DNA of 42,985 nucleotides, taken from the IMG/VR virus record IMGVR_UViG_3300043446_004571, positions 1-42,985 of that record; one strand, written 5' to 3'. The stretch's first letter is position 1. The number at the start of each line of letters is the position of its first letter. The notes under the pieces were generated by a model. That model ran no database searches. It had not been told where the DNA came from and saw only the letters and a program-made list of their open reading frames with translations. Positions 14,539-20,826 of this stretch are shown here, piece by piece. The DNA is from a virus. A program made the position numbers and the translations under genes.

Positions 14539-15052
14539 CTATTTGAATAGGCTCAACTATACCAGTTATTTGAGATAATCTTTTTGCTACATCTAATTTA
14601 CATTTAGTACATGTGGAAGTTACTTCTTTAAGAATTTTAACAAGCACATCTTGTTTTCTTTCTGCCTCTGCTACCTGCCCCGCTAATTCTGCATTATCTA
14701 ATAATCCAACCTGCTGTAGCATACCAATTCTTTTTGTCTCAATATCTGAGATTAACTTCAAAGCATTAGCTTTTACATTAAGCTGTCCTTGCTGATCAGC
14801 ATCTTCTACTGTCTTCCAAGCTTCTTTTATAAGCATTGCATAATGTTGGTCTGCTCCAGATACGGCTTCCTTTGCCCTGTCACGAGCCGTATTATCGTTT
14901 CTAACGACCTGTTTCCACTCGTCTATATATTCCACAACCTCTGCACGTTTAAAACCCGTTATAGAGGCAATCTGGGTAGGATTATTACCCTTCAATAATT
15001 CTTCTACAACCTTATTCATACGATCAAAATGATCAGCTAATTCAATATCCAT
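14516..15052 (-). CDS. terminase small subunit (probable)
   Basis: 178 aa. An N-terminal helix-turn-helix (VVEELLKGNNPTQIASITGF, then KRAEVVEYIDEW) would bind the packaging site; a long helical middle (residues 65-150) suits oligomer formation; a CTKC pair sits near 140. Assignment rests on size, HTH and position directly before terL. The ATG lies 8 nt after a TGGTATAAT, so there is no room for a ribosome site and the message is probably leaderless. Confidence 0.7.
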   Translation of the reverse strand: MDIELADHFDRMNKVVEELLKGNNPTQIASITGFKRAEVVEYIDEWKQVVRNDNTARDRAKEAVSGADQHYAMLIKEAWKTVEDADQQGQLNVKANALKLISDIETKRIGMLQQVGLLDNAELAGQVAEAERKQDVLVKILKEVTSTCTKCKLDVAKRLSQITGIVEPIQIVEEVSGS

Positions 15053-15060
15053 ATATATAA

Positions 15061-15069
15061 ATTATACCA
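15061..15069 (-). promoter_or_regulatory. late-type extended -10 promoter, leaderless terS
   Basis: The minus strand reads TGGTATAAT, then 8 nt, then the ATG of the small terminase gene. No -35 fits. The identical nonamer sits 6 nt before the ATG of the polyproline virion gene (38163-38171). Confidence 0.6.
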
Positions 15070-15081
15070 TATTTTAGTTGA

Positions 15082-15411
15082 CTAAGATCTAGACTTAGCT
15101 ATTTTAAGCAATATTAAATAGCCAATTAAATCATCAATATCATTATCTCCTGGAAATTGTTGATCATTTTGAATTCTATTTAATTTATCATCAATACGAA
15201 CTTTTAATTGCTCTATTGAATCTGTTTTTGAAAATATACGAATTGGATCAAGTGCAGAATTTCCGTAAGATATATTTTTATTGATTAGCATATGAGCAAT
15301 TTCATGACATTCTTTCCAAATTGCAGGTCCTGCAGGAGCCCCCGTAGATTTTAAATATAAATCACTACAGCTAAAATTTTTAACGTCTGGAAATACTGGG
15401 CTAAGCTCCAT
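15082..15411 (-). CDS. MazG-like/nucleotide-modification-associated small protein
   Basis: About 109 aa. KNISYGNSALDPIRIFSK, then VRIDDKLNRIQ and DDLIGYLILLKIAK, is the helical pattern seen in phage proteins of the DUF6378/all-alpha NTP pyrophosphohydrolase type; the usual acidic metal-binding cluster is only partly visible. It may trim or protect the nucleotide pool. The ATG at 15411 is preferred because AAGGTGG lies 9 nt upstream; a start at 15420 would sit on that site. It overlaps the SGNH-like gene end. Confidence 0.6.
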   Translation of the reverse strand: MELSPVFPDVKNFSCSDLYLKSTGAPAGPAIWKECHEIAHMLINKNISYGNSALDPIRIFSKTDSIEQLKVRIDDKLNRIQNDQQFPGDNDIDDLIGYLILLKIAKSRS

Positions 15412-16003
15412 AAATTTCATCCACCTTCAAAATTACATAATCTACAATACGTTCAGAATCTTCTGGCGTATGATGTTTCCATTCATCCAATACTGGATAT
15501 TTTCTTTCTAAAACATTATACATTATTTCTATTGGTTTTGGTAAATTATTTTTTTCAGAAATATCTTTTAATAAATCTGTTATATCATGCCATATTTGAT
15601 ACACATTATCATCGTCTACTTGCCACCAAGGTGCCATAAATATTAAATTTGTTTTATATTTATTAGCAAATTTAATACACTCAGATGTATATTTTGTCAT
15701 AATTTCAGACATATTATTATGTTTTTGGTATTGCCCTAAAGCAGCATCCATGCCACCAAATTCTGAAACTATTACAGAATCTGCCCCCAGATCTTCTATA
15801 TTATTCTTAAATAAATTTTCTAAATAACTTTCATCAACCTTAAATGCAGTTCTACTATGTTGCCATAAAAAATACAACTCATAATTATTTTTTTCTCTTT
15901 TATAAGATCCATATTCTAAGGCTTTTGGCGGACCACTATGAACTGCTCCTCCAGACATATAAGCAATTTGAGATTCACCAATTATAAATATTTTTTTTAC
16001 CAT
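15401..16003 (-). CDS. second SGNH-like hydrolase
   Basis: About 200 aa from the ATG at 16003. MVKKIFIIGESQIAY gives a GES nucleophile motif (S11) right at the N-terminus; VIVSEFGGMDAALGQYQ is the block III region; WKHHTPEDSERI near the C-terminus supplies the catalytic His region. An open frame extends 20 codons upstream but overlaps the HTH gene, so the internal ATG, which itself overlaps that gene's last codons, is preferred. The role is unknown; it sits in the recombination block, away from the first SGNH-like protein at 9910. Confidence 0.6.
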   Translation of the reverse strand: MVKKIFIIGESQIAYMSGGAVHSGPPKALEYGSYKREKNNYELYFLWQHSRTAFKVDESYLENLFKNNIEDLGADSVIVSEFGGMDAALGQYQKHNNMSEIMTKYTSECIKFANKYKTNLIFMAPWWQVDDDNVYQIWHDITDLLKDISEKNNLPKPIEIMYNVLERKYPVLDEWKHHTPEDSERIVDYVILKVDEIYGA

Positions 16004-16143
16004 TTTTTTATCAACCCAAATTGTTCTAAATATCTTTGTATAGTCATAGCAGATACACCACACTCTTTAGCTATTTCCGTAACTGTTTTCTTTTGAACTA
16101 TATACCTTCTATACAACCACTCTTTACTTTGATATAATTTCAT
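15997..16143 (-). CDS. 48-aa helix-turn-helix protein
   Basis: MKLYQSKEWLYRRYIVQKKT, then VTEIAKECGVSAMTIQRYLE and QFGLIKKW: a compact trihelical homeodomain-like HTH, of the type also found as a C-terminal domain in phage HNH endonucleases. Its ATG overlaps the stop of the Zn protein (ATGA), and its stop overlaps the start of the SGNH-like gene. Conserved motif and tight overlaps on both sides support a real gene. Likely a DNA-binding regulator. Confidence 0.75.
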   Translation of the reverse strand: MKLYQSKEWLYRRYIVQKKTVTEIAKECGVSAMTIQRYLEQFGLIKKW

Positions 16144-16298
16144 ATAGACATCCAACCTTCATATTTTGCATCTGGATTTTCTTTATGCCAGGCTTCTTTT
16201 AAAATATTTTGTTTTTTCCAATCAACATTGTGAGATTCGGATCCACACAGCTGACAAATTCCTGGGCCTAAATTTTTATAAACATGTTCACACATCAT
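16140..16298 (-). CDS. 52-aa zinc-finger-like protein
   Basis: MMCEHVYKNLGPGICQLCGS and a His four residues later (ESHNVDW) give C3-H5 and CQLC ligands, a plausible single zinc site, then a basic helix (KKQNILKEAWHKENP) and the end YEGWMSI. ATGA junctions at both ends (with ruvC upstream and the HTH gene downstream) support translation. The Zn plus HTH pair looks like the two halves of a larger nuclease or regulator split into adjacent genes. Confidence 0.7.
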   Translation of the reverse strand: MMCEHVYKNLGPGICQLCGSESHNVDWKKQNILKEAWHKENPDAKYEGWMSI

Positions 16299-16861
16299 CT
16301 TTTTGTAAGAACCTCATTAGCATAATAAGCAATTCCAAATGAATCTGCTACATCAAAATCATCTATATTCAAACTATATTTTTTATTAAAGTAATCTGCT
16401 GTTCTTTGTTTTCTTGCCTCACGTATTTTATTTTTATACCAAGAATCTGCATAGCCAGGGTGCTTTATTCTTATGGCTTCTTTTTCCGCCTTTGTTGGGT
16501 TCTTATTGCCGATATGTGCCTGCCAAGCACTAGGGGATATAGTAATAACGGAAGCGCCAGTAGACATAAGTTCAGCAATAACAACACCGTAGACATATGA
16601 CAATTTTATCACAGCATCTGGTGATCTGACAAGTATTGCTCCTTCTACTGCTATATAGTCTGATTTTAACTCGTCTAACATTGCGGAAGTTTTAACCTTA
16701 GCGTTATATATTTTTTCATATATGTCGTTACCAACTAAATTAATTTTACCCCATTTTATAGGAATATTATTTTCTAATAAACAAAAAGCTATGGAGTTAG
16801 TGGAGGCATCAATACCCAAAACCCTACTAGCTTTTGTTTTAACCAATGTCGCTAACGTCAC
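16295..16861 (-). CDS. RuvC-like Holliday-junction resolvase
   Basis: 188 aa. RVLGIDASTNSIAF (D18), YIAVEGAILVRS (E73) and DDFDVADSFGIAYYA (D170, D173) give the four-acid RNase H-fold site of RuvC. It would cut four-way junctions formed during replication and recombination, before packaging. It overlaps the zinc protein upstream by 23 nt and the small Zn gene downstream as ATGA. Confidence 0.85.
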   Translation of the reverse strand: MTLATLVKTKASRVLGIDASTNSIAFCLLENNIPIKWGKINLVGNDIYEKIYNAKVKTSAMLDELKSDYIAVEGAILVRSPDAVIKLSYVYGVVIAELMSTGASVITISPSAWQAHIGNKNPTKAEKEAIRIKHPGYADSWYKNKIREARKQRTADYFNKKYSLNIDDFDVADSFGIAYYANEVLTKR

Positions 16862-17126
16862 GCAGCATCCTTAATATTTTTTCTTTATTATCAATGTGAT
16901 ATTTTTTTTCACATGATGAACAAATATCTTGCGAATTATATCTACTTAGCAAAACTTTACACTTTTTGCATTGTCTTTTAGTGCCAGATCTAATTGCTTT
17001 TTTTTCATAATACTTTTCCATAATTTTTTTATTTGTAGCAATTCGACAACACTCATCACTACAATATTTTTGATTATGGGTTTTTGGATCAAAAATTTTT
17101 TCACATGTTTTATTTGCACAAATCAT
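16839..17126 (-). CDS. double zinc-finger protein
   Basis: 95 aa. The first zinc site is MICANKTCEKIF with NQKYCSDECCR, resembling treble-clef/MYND-like fingers; the second is CKKCKV with ICSSC. A basic helix links them. No named family. It overlaps the exonuclease gene (ATGA) and ruvC, so it is part of the recombination operon and may bind DNA or the nuclease. Confidence 0.7.
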   Translation of the reverse strand: MICANKTCEKIFDPKTHNQKYCSDECCRIATNKKIMEKYYEKKAIRSGTKRQCKKCKVLLSRYNSQDICSSCEKKYHIDNKEKILRMLRDVSDIG

Positions 17127-17899
17127 AATTTAGGTGGATCAAATGGTTCTATTTGAACTGTACCAGTCTCTCCGCTCCAGCAATCTTTTTTGATTTTACA
17201 GGACTTACATGCCGCACTAGATTTAATAAATGGTCTCATTGGCAATCCGCCATCCTTAAAATTATCATAAACTTCGCACATCCAAGTAAACATTCCTTCA
17301 ATTATTTTTTTATTTCTTTCATTCATCTGTACTGGAATGATTAATATTTCTTGTGTATTTTTATTTTCGTATAAGAAAAAACCCTCTTGTACATTTCTAA
17401 TTTTCATATAAGTAAGAATTTGTAATAAATGATTTGGAGATGGTGACATTTTAGATTTATATGTATCCCAAGATTCTTGTTTTGCAGTTTTGATTTCTCC
17501 AATTATATCCTGATTATTCCAATCAATAATTACATCTAGAAATCCTCTGACTGGAGGATATTCATTTATTACTTCTAATTCTTGATGTTTTAATATGCCC
17601 ATCTTATTGATAATATTTTGAATTCTTTCATGTGCCTGTGTGCCTTGAGCCATATTGGCTACTGCAACAGAGGTATTGTTATCAATAAAAAATGCACCAC
17701 TAAATGCCATGTACCAATATCTTGGGCAATTTCCAGATCCATAACCAAGAGAACTTGGGCTAAATGAATGTTTTGTATCCTGCTTGTCTGGTCTTTTTGT
17801 AGACTGATAAGCATCTTCTAACATTTTTGCAAACGAATCTGGATCAAAATTACCAGTTATTTTTTTAAACTTTAAATTACTTACTATTTCTTTAGCCAT
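17123..17899 (-). CDS. Cas4/RecB-like PD-(D/E)XK exonuclease with Fe-S cysteines
   Basis: 258 aa. GFLDVIIDW (D122) and IIGEIKTAK (E135, K137) form the PD-(D/E)XK active site, with QILTYM as the following motif. Cysteines at 58 (GNCPRYWY) and at 231, 234 and 240 (CKSCKIKKDC) are placed as in Cas4 and AddB, where they hold a 4Fe-4S cluster. Expected role: 5' or 3' DNA end resection feeding the RecA homologue. There are no CRISPR repeats in the window, so this is a replication/recombination nuclease rather than adaptation machinery. Confidence 0.85.
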   Translation of the reverse strand: MAKEIVSNLKFKKITGNFDPDSFAKMLEDAYQSTKRPDKQDTKHSFSPSSLGYGSGNCPRYWYMAFSGAFFIDNNTSVAVANMAQGTQAHERIQNIINKMGILKHQELEVINEYPPVRGFLDVIIDWNNQDIIGEIKTAKQESWDTYKSKMSPSPNHLLQILTYMKIRNVQEGFFLYENKNTQEILIIPVQMNERNKKIIEGMFTWMCEVYDNFKDGGLPMRPFIKSSAACKSCKIKKDCWSGETGTVQIEPFDPPKL

Positions 17900-18227
17900 T
17901 ATATCTCACCACATACTTCAGAGCATCTACCAATTTATCTATTGATTCCTTAGCTGAATAATAAATATTCTTTTTATTATTATTTGTTGTACCAGCTTTA
18001 TCTTTAGCGATAGTTGAATACACCGAAGCCATCATTGAAAACTTAGTTGACATTGCCTGCAATTCAATAATAAGCATAGGAGCTTTTGCTGCTGGCACAT
18101 CTGGATTCATTAACAATTTTACCACAATTGCTAAAGCTTTATCCAATTGATCATCTTTCATGTATTCATGAAGATCATTAAACTCAGTTATTTTACTGAT
18201 AAGTTCTAGTGTATTCAACTCGCTCAT
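17892..18227 (-). CDS. helical phage protein, unknown
   Basis: 111 aa, predicted helical throughout (LHEYMKDDQLDKALAIVVKL, LMNPDVPAAKAPMLIIELQAM, SAKESIDKLVDALKYVVRY), with a basic Asn-rich linker around 80-88. I do not recognise the family. It overlaps the exonuclease gene by 8 nt and follows the XapX gene, so it belongs to the recombination operon. Confidence 0.65.
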   Translation of the reverse strand: MSELNTLELISKITEFNDLHEYMKDDQLDKALAIVVKLLMNPDVPAAKAPMLIIELQAMSTKFSMMASVYSTIAKDKAGTTNNNKKNIYYSAKESIDKLVDALKYVVRYNG

Positions 18228-18228
18228 A

Positions 18229-18390
18229 TTAACCTACAATAAACTTTGTAACAATTGCATAGCCAATCCAAAGGCCAACAATTCCCATAAGCCCAGCAAA
18301 TACTGGTGGCGCTGGTATAGGTAATTTAAATGCACTAAAAACTCCACCTACAATAACTCCCACTAGGGTAGTAAGAAAAACATCTTTCAT
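18229..18390 (-). CDS. XapX-type small membrane protein
   Basis: 53 aa. Two hydrophobic helices flank the conserved hinge FSAFKLPIPAPPVFAGLMG; glycine repeats (GVIVGGV, GIVGLWIGY) match the XapX (DUF1427) family, whose molecular function is unknown. Its ATG overlaps the stop of the SSB gene (TAATG), and its stop is 1 nt from the next ATG, strong evidence for translation. A membrane protein between SSB and exonuclease genes is unexpected. Confidence 0.8.
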   Translation of the reverse strand: MKDVFLTTLVGVIVGGVFSAFKLPIPAPPVFAGLMGIVGLWIGYAIVTKFIVG

Positions 18391-18767
18391 TAGAATGGCA
18401 CCTCTATCTCATCAAACATTCTATCCGATACCTTTTCCTTGAACATATTATATGTAGTTAATGCTACGCTATCTGCACGAACTTCATAAGAACTTTTTTC
18501 TGTTCCAGTTTTATCGACCCAGCGATCTTCATAAATAACTCCAGAAATTACTAATTCTTGCCCCTTCTTTATATTATTTCTTGTTTGATCTGCCAATCTA
18601 CCCCAAACTTTTACAGTCCACCATGAGGTTGCTGCATCTTCATATTTACCAGTTTCTTCATTTTTGCGACGATCATTTGTTACAACTCTAAGTCGTAAAC
18701 CATTATCTCCAATTGAAACTGGATCCTGACCAAGTCTTCCTATTAATACAATATTAGGATTTGGCAT
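18390..18767 (-). CDS. ssb: single-stranded DNA-binding protein (OB fold)
   Basis: 125 aa. NIVLIGRLGQDPV, RLRVVTNDRRK, SWWTVKVWGRLADQ and KKGQELVISGVIYEDRWVDK follow the bacterial SSB OB fold. The C-terminus DEIEVPF mimics the acidic tip ending in P-F that recruits host or phage partner proteins. It overlaps the nuclease gene upstream by 14 nt. Confidence 0.92.
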   Translation of the reverse strand: MPNPNIVLIGRLGQDPVSIGDNGLRLRVVTNDRRKNEETGKYEDAATSWWTVKVWGRLADQTRNNIKKGQELVISGVIYEDRWVDKTGTEKSSYEVRADSVALTTYNMFKEKVSDRMFDEIEVPF

Positions 18768-19068
18768 TATTACTCTCTTCCCAGGCCCTAACCAATTCTT
18801 CTAGAACAGCCCATTCGATAATAGCGAGTCTCACTTTTGAATCCTCGCCAATAATTACTTTTAAAGCAGGATGCATACCCCTATTTACCTTAAAAGTATC
18901 TGTACAGATTTTAGCCCATACATCTTTATTTAAATTAAATGATGCTTTAGTTTCTTTATAATCTACTACAAATTGATACCACTTTGCATCACCTTTTTGA
19001 TAATCGCCACGACCACTATTTTTTTGAGCCTTGGCGCCATCTCTTTTTACTTCTGATCTTTCAGACAC
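18754..19068 (-). CDS. probable PD-(D/E)XK nuclease (Holliday-junction-resolvase-like)
   Basis: 104 aa. Basic N-terminus RDGAKAQKNSGRGDYQKGDA, then FVVDYKETKAS (Asp, then ETK) and later HPALKVIIGED, order and spacing like small archaeal/phage Hjc-type or VRR-like nucleases. Active-site reading: D26 or D30 region, D37/E39, K41 (approximate). Placed between SSB and the RecA block, which suits a recombination endonuclease. It would be the second resolvase besides RuvC. Confidence 0.5.
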   Translation of the reverse strand: MSERSEVKRDGAKAQKNSGRGDYQKGDAKWYQFVVDYKETKASFNLNKDVWAKICTDTFKVNRGMHPALKVIIGEDSKVRLAIIEWAVLEELVRAWEESNNAKS

Positions 19069-19262
19069 TACTGCACCTGAAAAACATTTTCATGTCCCTG
19101 TGAACATTTCCACTTCATAATTAATAAAACAGGATCCCACAACCCACCATCTACATCCTCATCACATTTACCACATGGGCGAATGCCGTCGAGCTTTTCC
19201 AATGTAGAATGTACTTGCTCAACTATTTTTTTCTTATTAAGAAATTCATCAAGATTTGGCAT
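19068..19262 (-). CDS. small zinc-binding protein
   Basis: 64 aa. A helical N-terminus, then RPCGKCDEDV and WKCSQGHENVF: Cys-x2-Cys plus Cys-x3-His, one likely zinc site. Overlaps recA at its start by 14 nt and the nuclease gene at its end. Function unknown. Confidence 0.7.
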   Translation of the reverse strand: MPNLDEFLNKKKIVEQVHSTLEKLDGIRPCGKCDEDVDGGLWDPVLLIMKWKCSQGHENVFQVQ

Positions 19263-20253
19263 TTATTTCTCCTACTAAGCTGTCTACAACATCTGGATTT
19301 TCCCTTAAATATGCTACAGCCTTTGCACGTCCTTGAAAACGTTCTCCATTTACTGTATACCATGCTCCACCTTTTTCAACTATGCCACACATTTCTGCAA
19401 CATCTAGCGTTTCTCCGATTGAATCTACTCCTAAAGCATCTCCTTGATAATAAAAATCATATTGACCTGATAGGTTAGGTGGTCCTAGTTTATTATAATC
19501 AATAATCCAGTTTACTGGCCTTCCCACTTTTTGTTCAATGATTTTATCTCCGACCTTAATGCCAGCTTTAATAGCATTAGCCTCAGCCTCGCTAGACCAA
19601 AGTTTGATGACTGTAGACGAGAAAAATTTAACCGCCATGCCACCCGTTGGAATATGACTTGCATGCATACTGCCAAATTGATTGCGTTGCTGAGAAATAA
19701 GAACAAGAAGTGTGTTTTTGTTTGCGTAATTGAGCATTTTAACTGCATGTGTCATGTCCTTTGCTTCTGCGCCGATTTGCTTAGTATCTTGCAAATCTTT
19801 CATTTCATTTCCATCTTTTTCAAAATAAATAGCTGGAAGTAATGCTGATATAGAATCTACTACTATCATATCAACGCCAGCATCCATTAATTTAGTAGCA
19901 ACATCTACCATATCATTAATTGTTTTTGCTGGGGAATAAATAAGGGAAGATGAATCTACTCCAAGACTTTCTGCCCAAGATTGATCATATGATGCTTCAG
20001 AATCAATCCATGCACAAGTTTTTCCATTTTTTTGTGCTAATGCTATCATTTGAAGGCAAAATGAAGATTTTCCAGCGGATTTATTGCCCCAAACTAAAAC
20101 CTGCCTACCGTATCCAAGACCTCCACGTAATGCAAAATTCAATCCAATACTTGGAGTAAGTTGTTTTTCAACTTGAACATCCTGTGCAGATTGAACTCTT
20201 GCCCTTGTCTTTGGATCTAGCTTTGCTAATACATCATCTATTAATATGCTCAT
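19249..20253 (-). CDS. recA: RecA/UvsX-type recombinase
   Basis: 334 aa. Walker A GNKSAGKSS (56-64), Walker B VDMIVVDS (127-134), DMTHAVKMLNYANKNT and LVLISQQRNQFGSMH (L1 region), and TGGMAVKFFSSTVIKL (after L2) define a complete RecA ATPase core. The C-terminal part (GPPNLSGQYDFYY, WYTVNGERFQGRAKAVAYLREN) is like phage and bacterial RecA. It catalyses strand exchange for repair and recombination-dependent replication. AAAAGG precedes the ATG, and its own promoter is at 20274-20302. Confidence 0.95.
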   Translation of the reverse strand: MSILIDDVLAKLDPKTRARVQSAQDVQVEKQLTPSIGLNFALRGGLGYGRQVLVWGNKSAGKSSFCLQMIALAQKNGKTCAWIDSEASYDQSWAESLGVDSSSLIYSPAKTINDMVDVATKLMDAGVDMIVVDSISALLPAIYFEKDGNEMKDLQDTKQIGAEAKDMTHAVKMLNYANKNTLLVLISQQRNQFGSMHASHIPTGGMAVKFFSSTVIKLWSSEAEANAIKAGIKVGDKIIEQKVGRPVNWIIDYNKLGPPNLSGQYDFYYQGDALGVDSIGETLDVAEMCGIVEKGGAWYTVNGERFQGRAKAVAYLRENPDVVDSLVGEINAKS

Positions 20254-20273
20254 ATAAACCTTTTCTTTCTATT

Positions 20274-20302
20274 AGTATAGCATTAAAACAAATTTCCGTG
20301 AA
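20274..20302 (-). promoter_or_regulatory. promoter of recA and the recombination operon
   Basis: TTCACG (20297-20302), a 17-nt spacer, then TATACT (20274-20279) preceded by TGC (extended -10). It overlaps the end of the MazG-like gene. No LexA-type box is visible. Confidence 0.5.
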
Positions 20303-20636
20303 GTCTTTGTCGCTCTTTATTTATATTAACTTTTTTTTCTAGAATTTCATCTAAACTGTGCAATATATGTTCTTCATTTCTCATAGCAGCATAAACATCT
20401 AAAAGTCTAATAATTACATCAGCCATCTCTTCTACAATATTTTCACTACCTTTTGATTTTCTAATAGCTTCAAGCACTTCAGTTACTTCTGAGTGAACTA
20501 AAGCTAATTTATTTCCAATTTTGTCATGGGTATATTCCCCATCCCAAAATCCTTTTTCTTTTGCAATTTCATGTAAGATTGCCGAAAGTGCATCTAATCC
20601 GTAATCAGTTATCAATGATTTCACTGTTTCCTTCAT
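20283..20636 (-). CDS. MazG-like nucleotide pyrophosphohydrolase
   Basis: About 117 aa. KLALVHSEVTEVLEAIRK (E-x2-E) and ENIVEEMADVIIRLLDVYA (E-x2-E/D-x3-D) form the four-helix, acid-rich Mg site of MazG/dUTPase-like enzymes, which hydrolyse (d)NTPs to monophosphates. The ATG at 20636 has AGAGG close upstream; a GTG at 20624 with AAGGA is an alternative. Both overlap the previous gene by 20-32 nt. It may clear aberrant nucleotides or lower (p)ppGpp-type signals. Confidence 0.82.
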   Translation of the reverse strand: MKETVKSLITDYGLDALSAILHEIAKEKGFWDGEYTHDKIGNKLALVHSEVTEVLEAIRKSKGSENIVEEMADVIIRLLDVYAAMRNEEHILHSLDEILEKKVNINKERQRLHGNLF

Positions 20637-20826
20637 TTTCCTCTTCACGCAATTCAAATTGAAATGAATTTGTTTCATCATTGTATGTAACAGATAATTG
20701 TTTATCTTCATTATTTGCAGATATAAAATTATCAACTGGTATATTAATTGATCCTGAACTTAAAATTGCAACCAATATCCTGGAGGCTGTCATCGTTTTA
20801 AATATATCTTCTACTTGTTCTGTCAT
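20605..20826 (-). CDS. small phage protein next to the polymerase, unknown
   Basis: 73 aa. A helical N-terminus (EDIFKTMTASRILVAILSSG), then a beta part (KQLSVTYNDETNSFQFEL) and an acidic tail. No family name known to me. Its ATG overlaps the polymerase stop region (4 nt), and its end is embedded in the MazG-like gene, so it is a translated part of this operon. Confidence 0.65.
   Translation of the reverse strand: MTEQVEDIFKTMTASRILVAILSSGSINIPVDNFISANNEDKQLSVTYNDETNSFQFELREEENEGNSEIIDN

Noticed and set aside
17123-17899. Cas4-like nuclease as a sign of a phage CRISPR system
   Set aside because: No repeat array, Cas1 or Cas2 in the window; the gene sits among RecA, SSB and RuvC and fits recombination.
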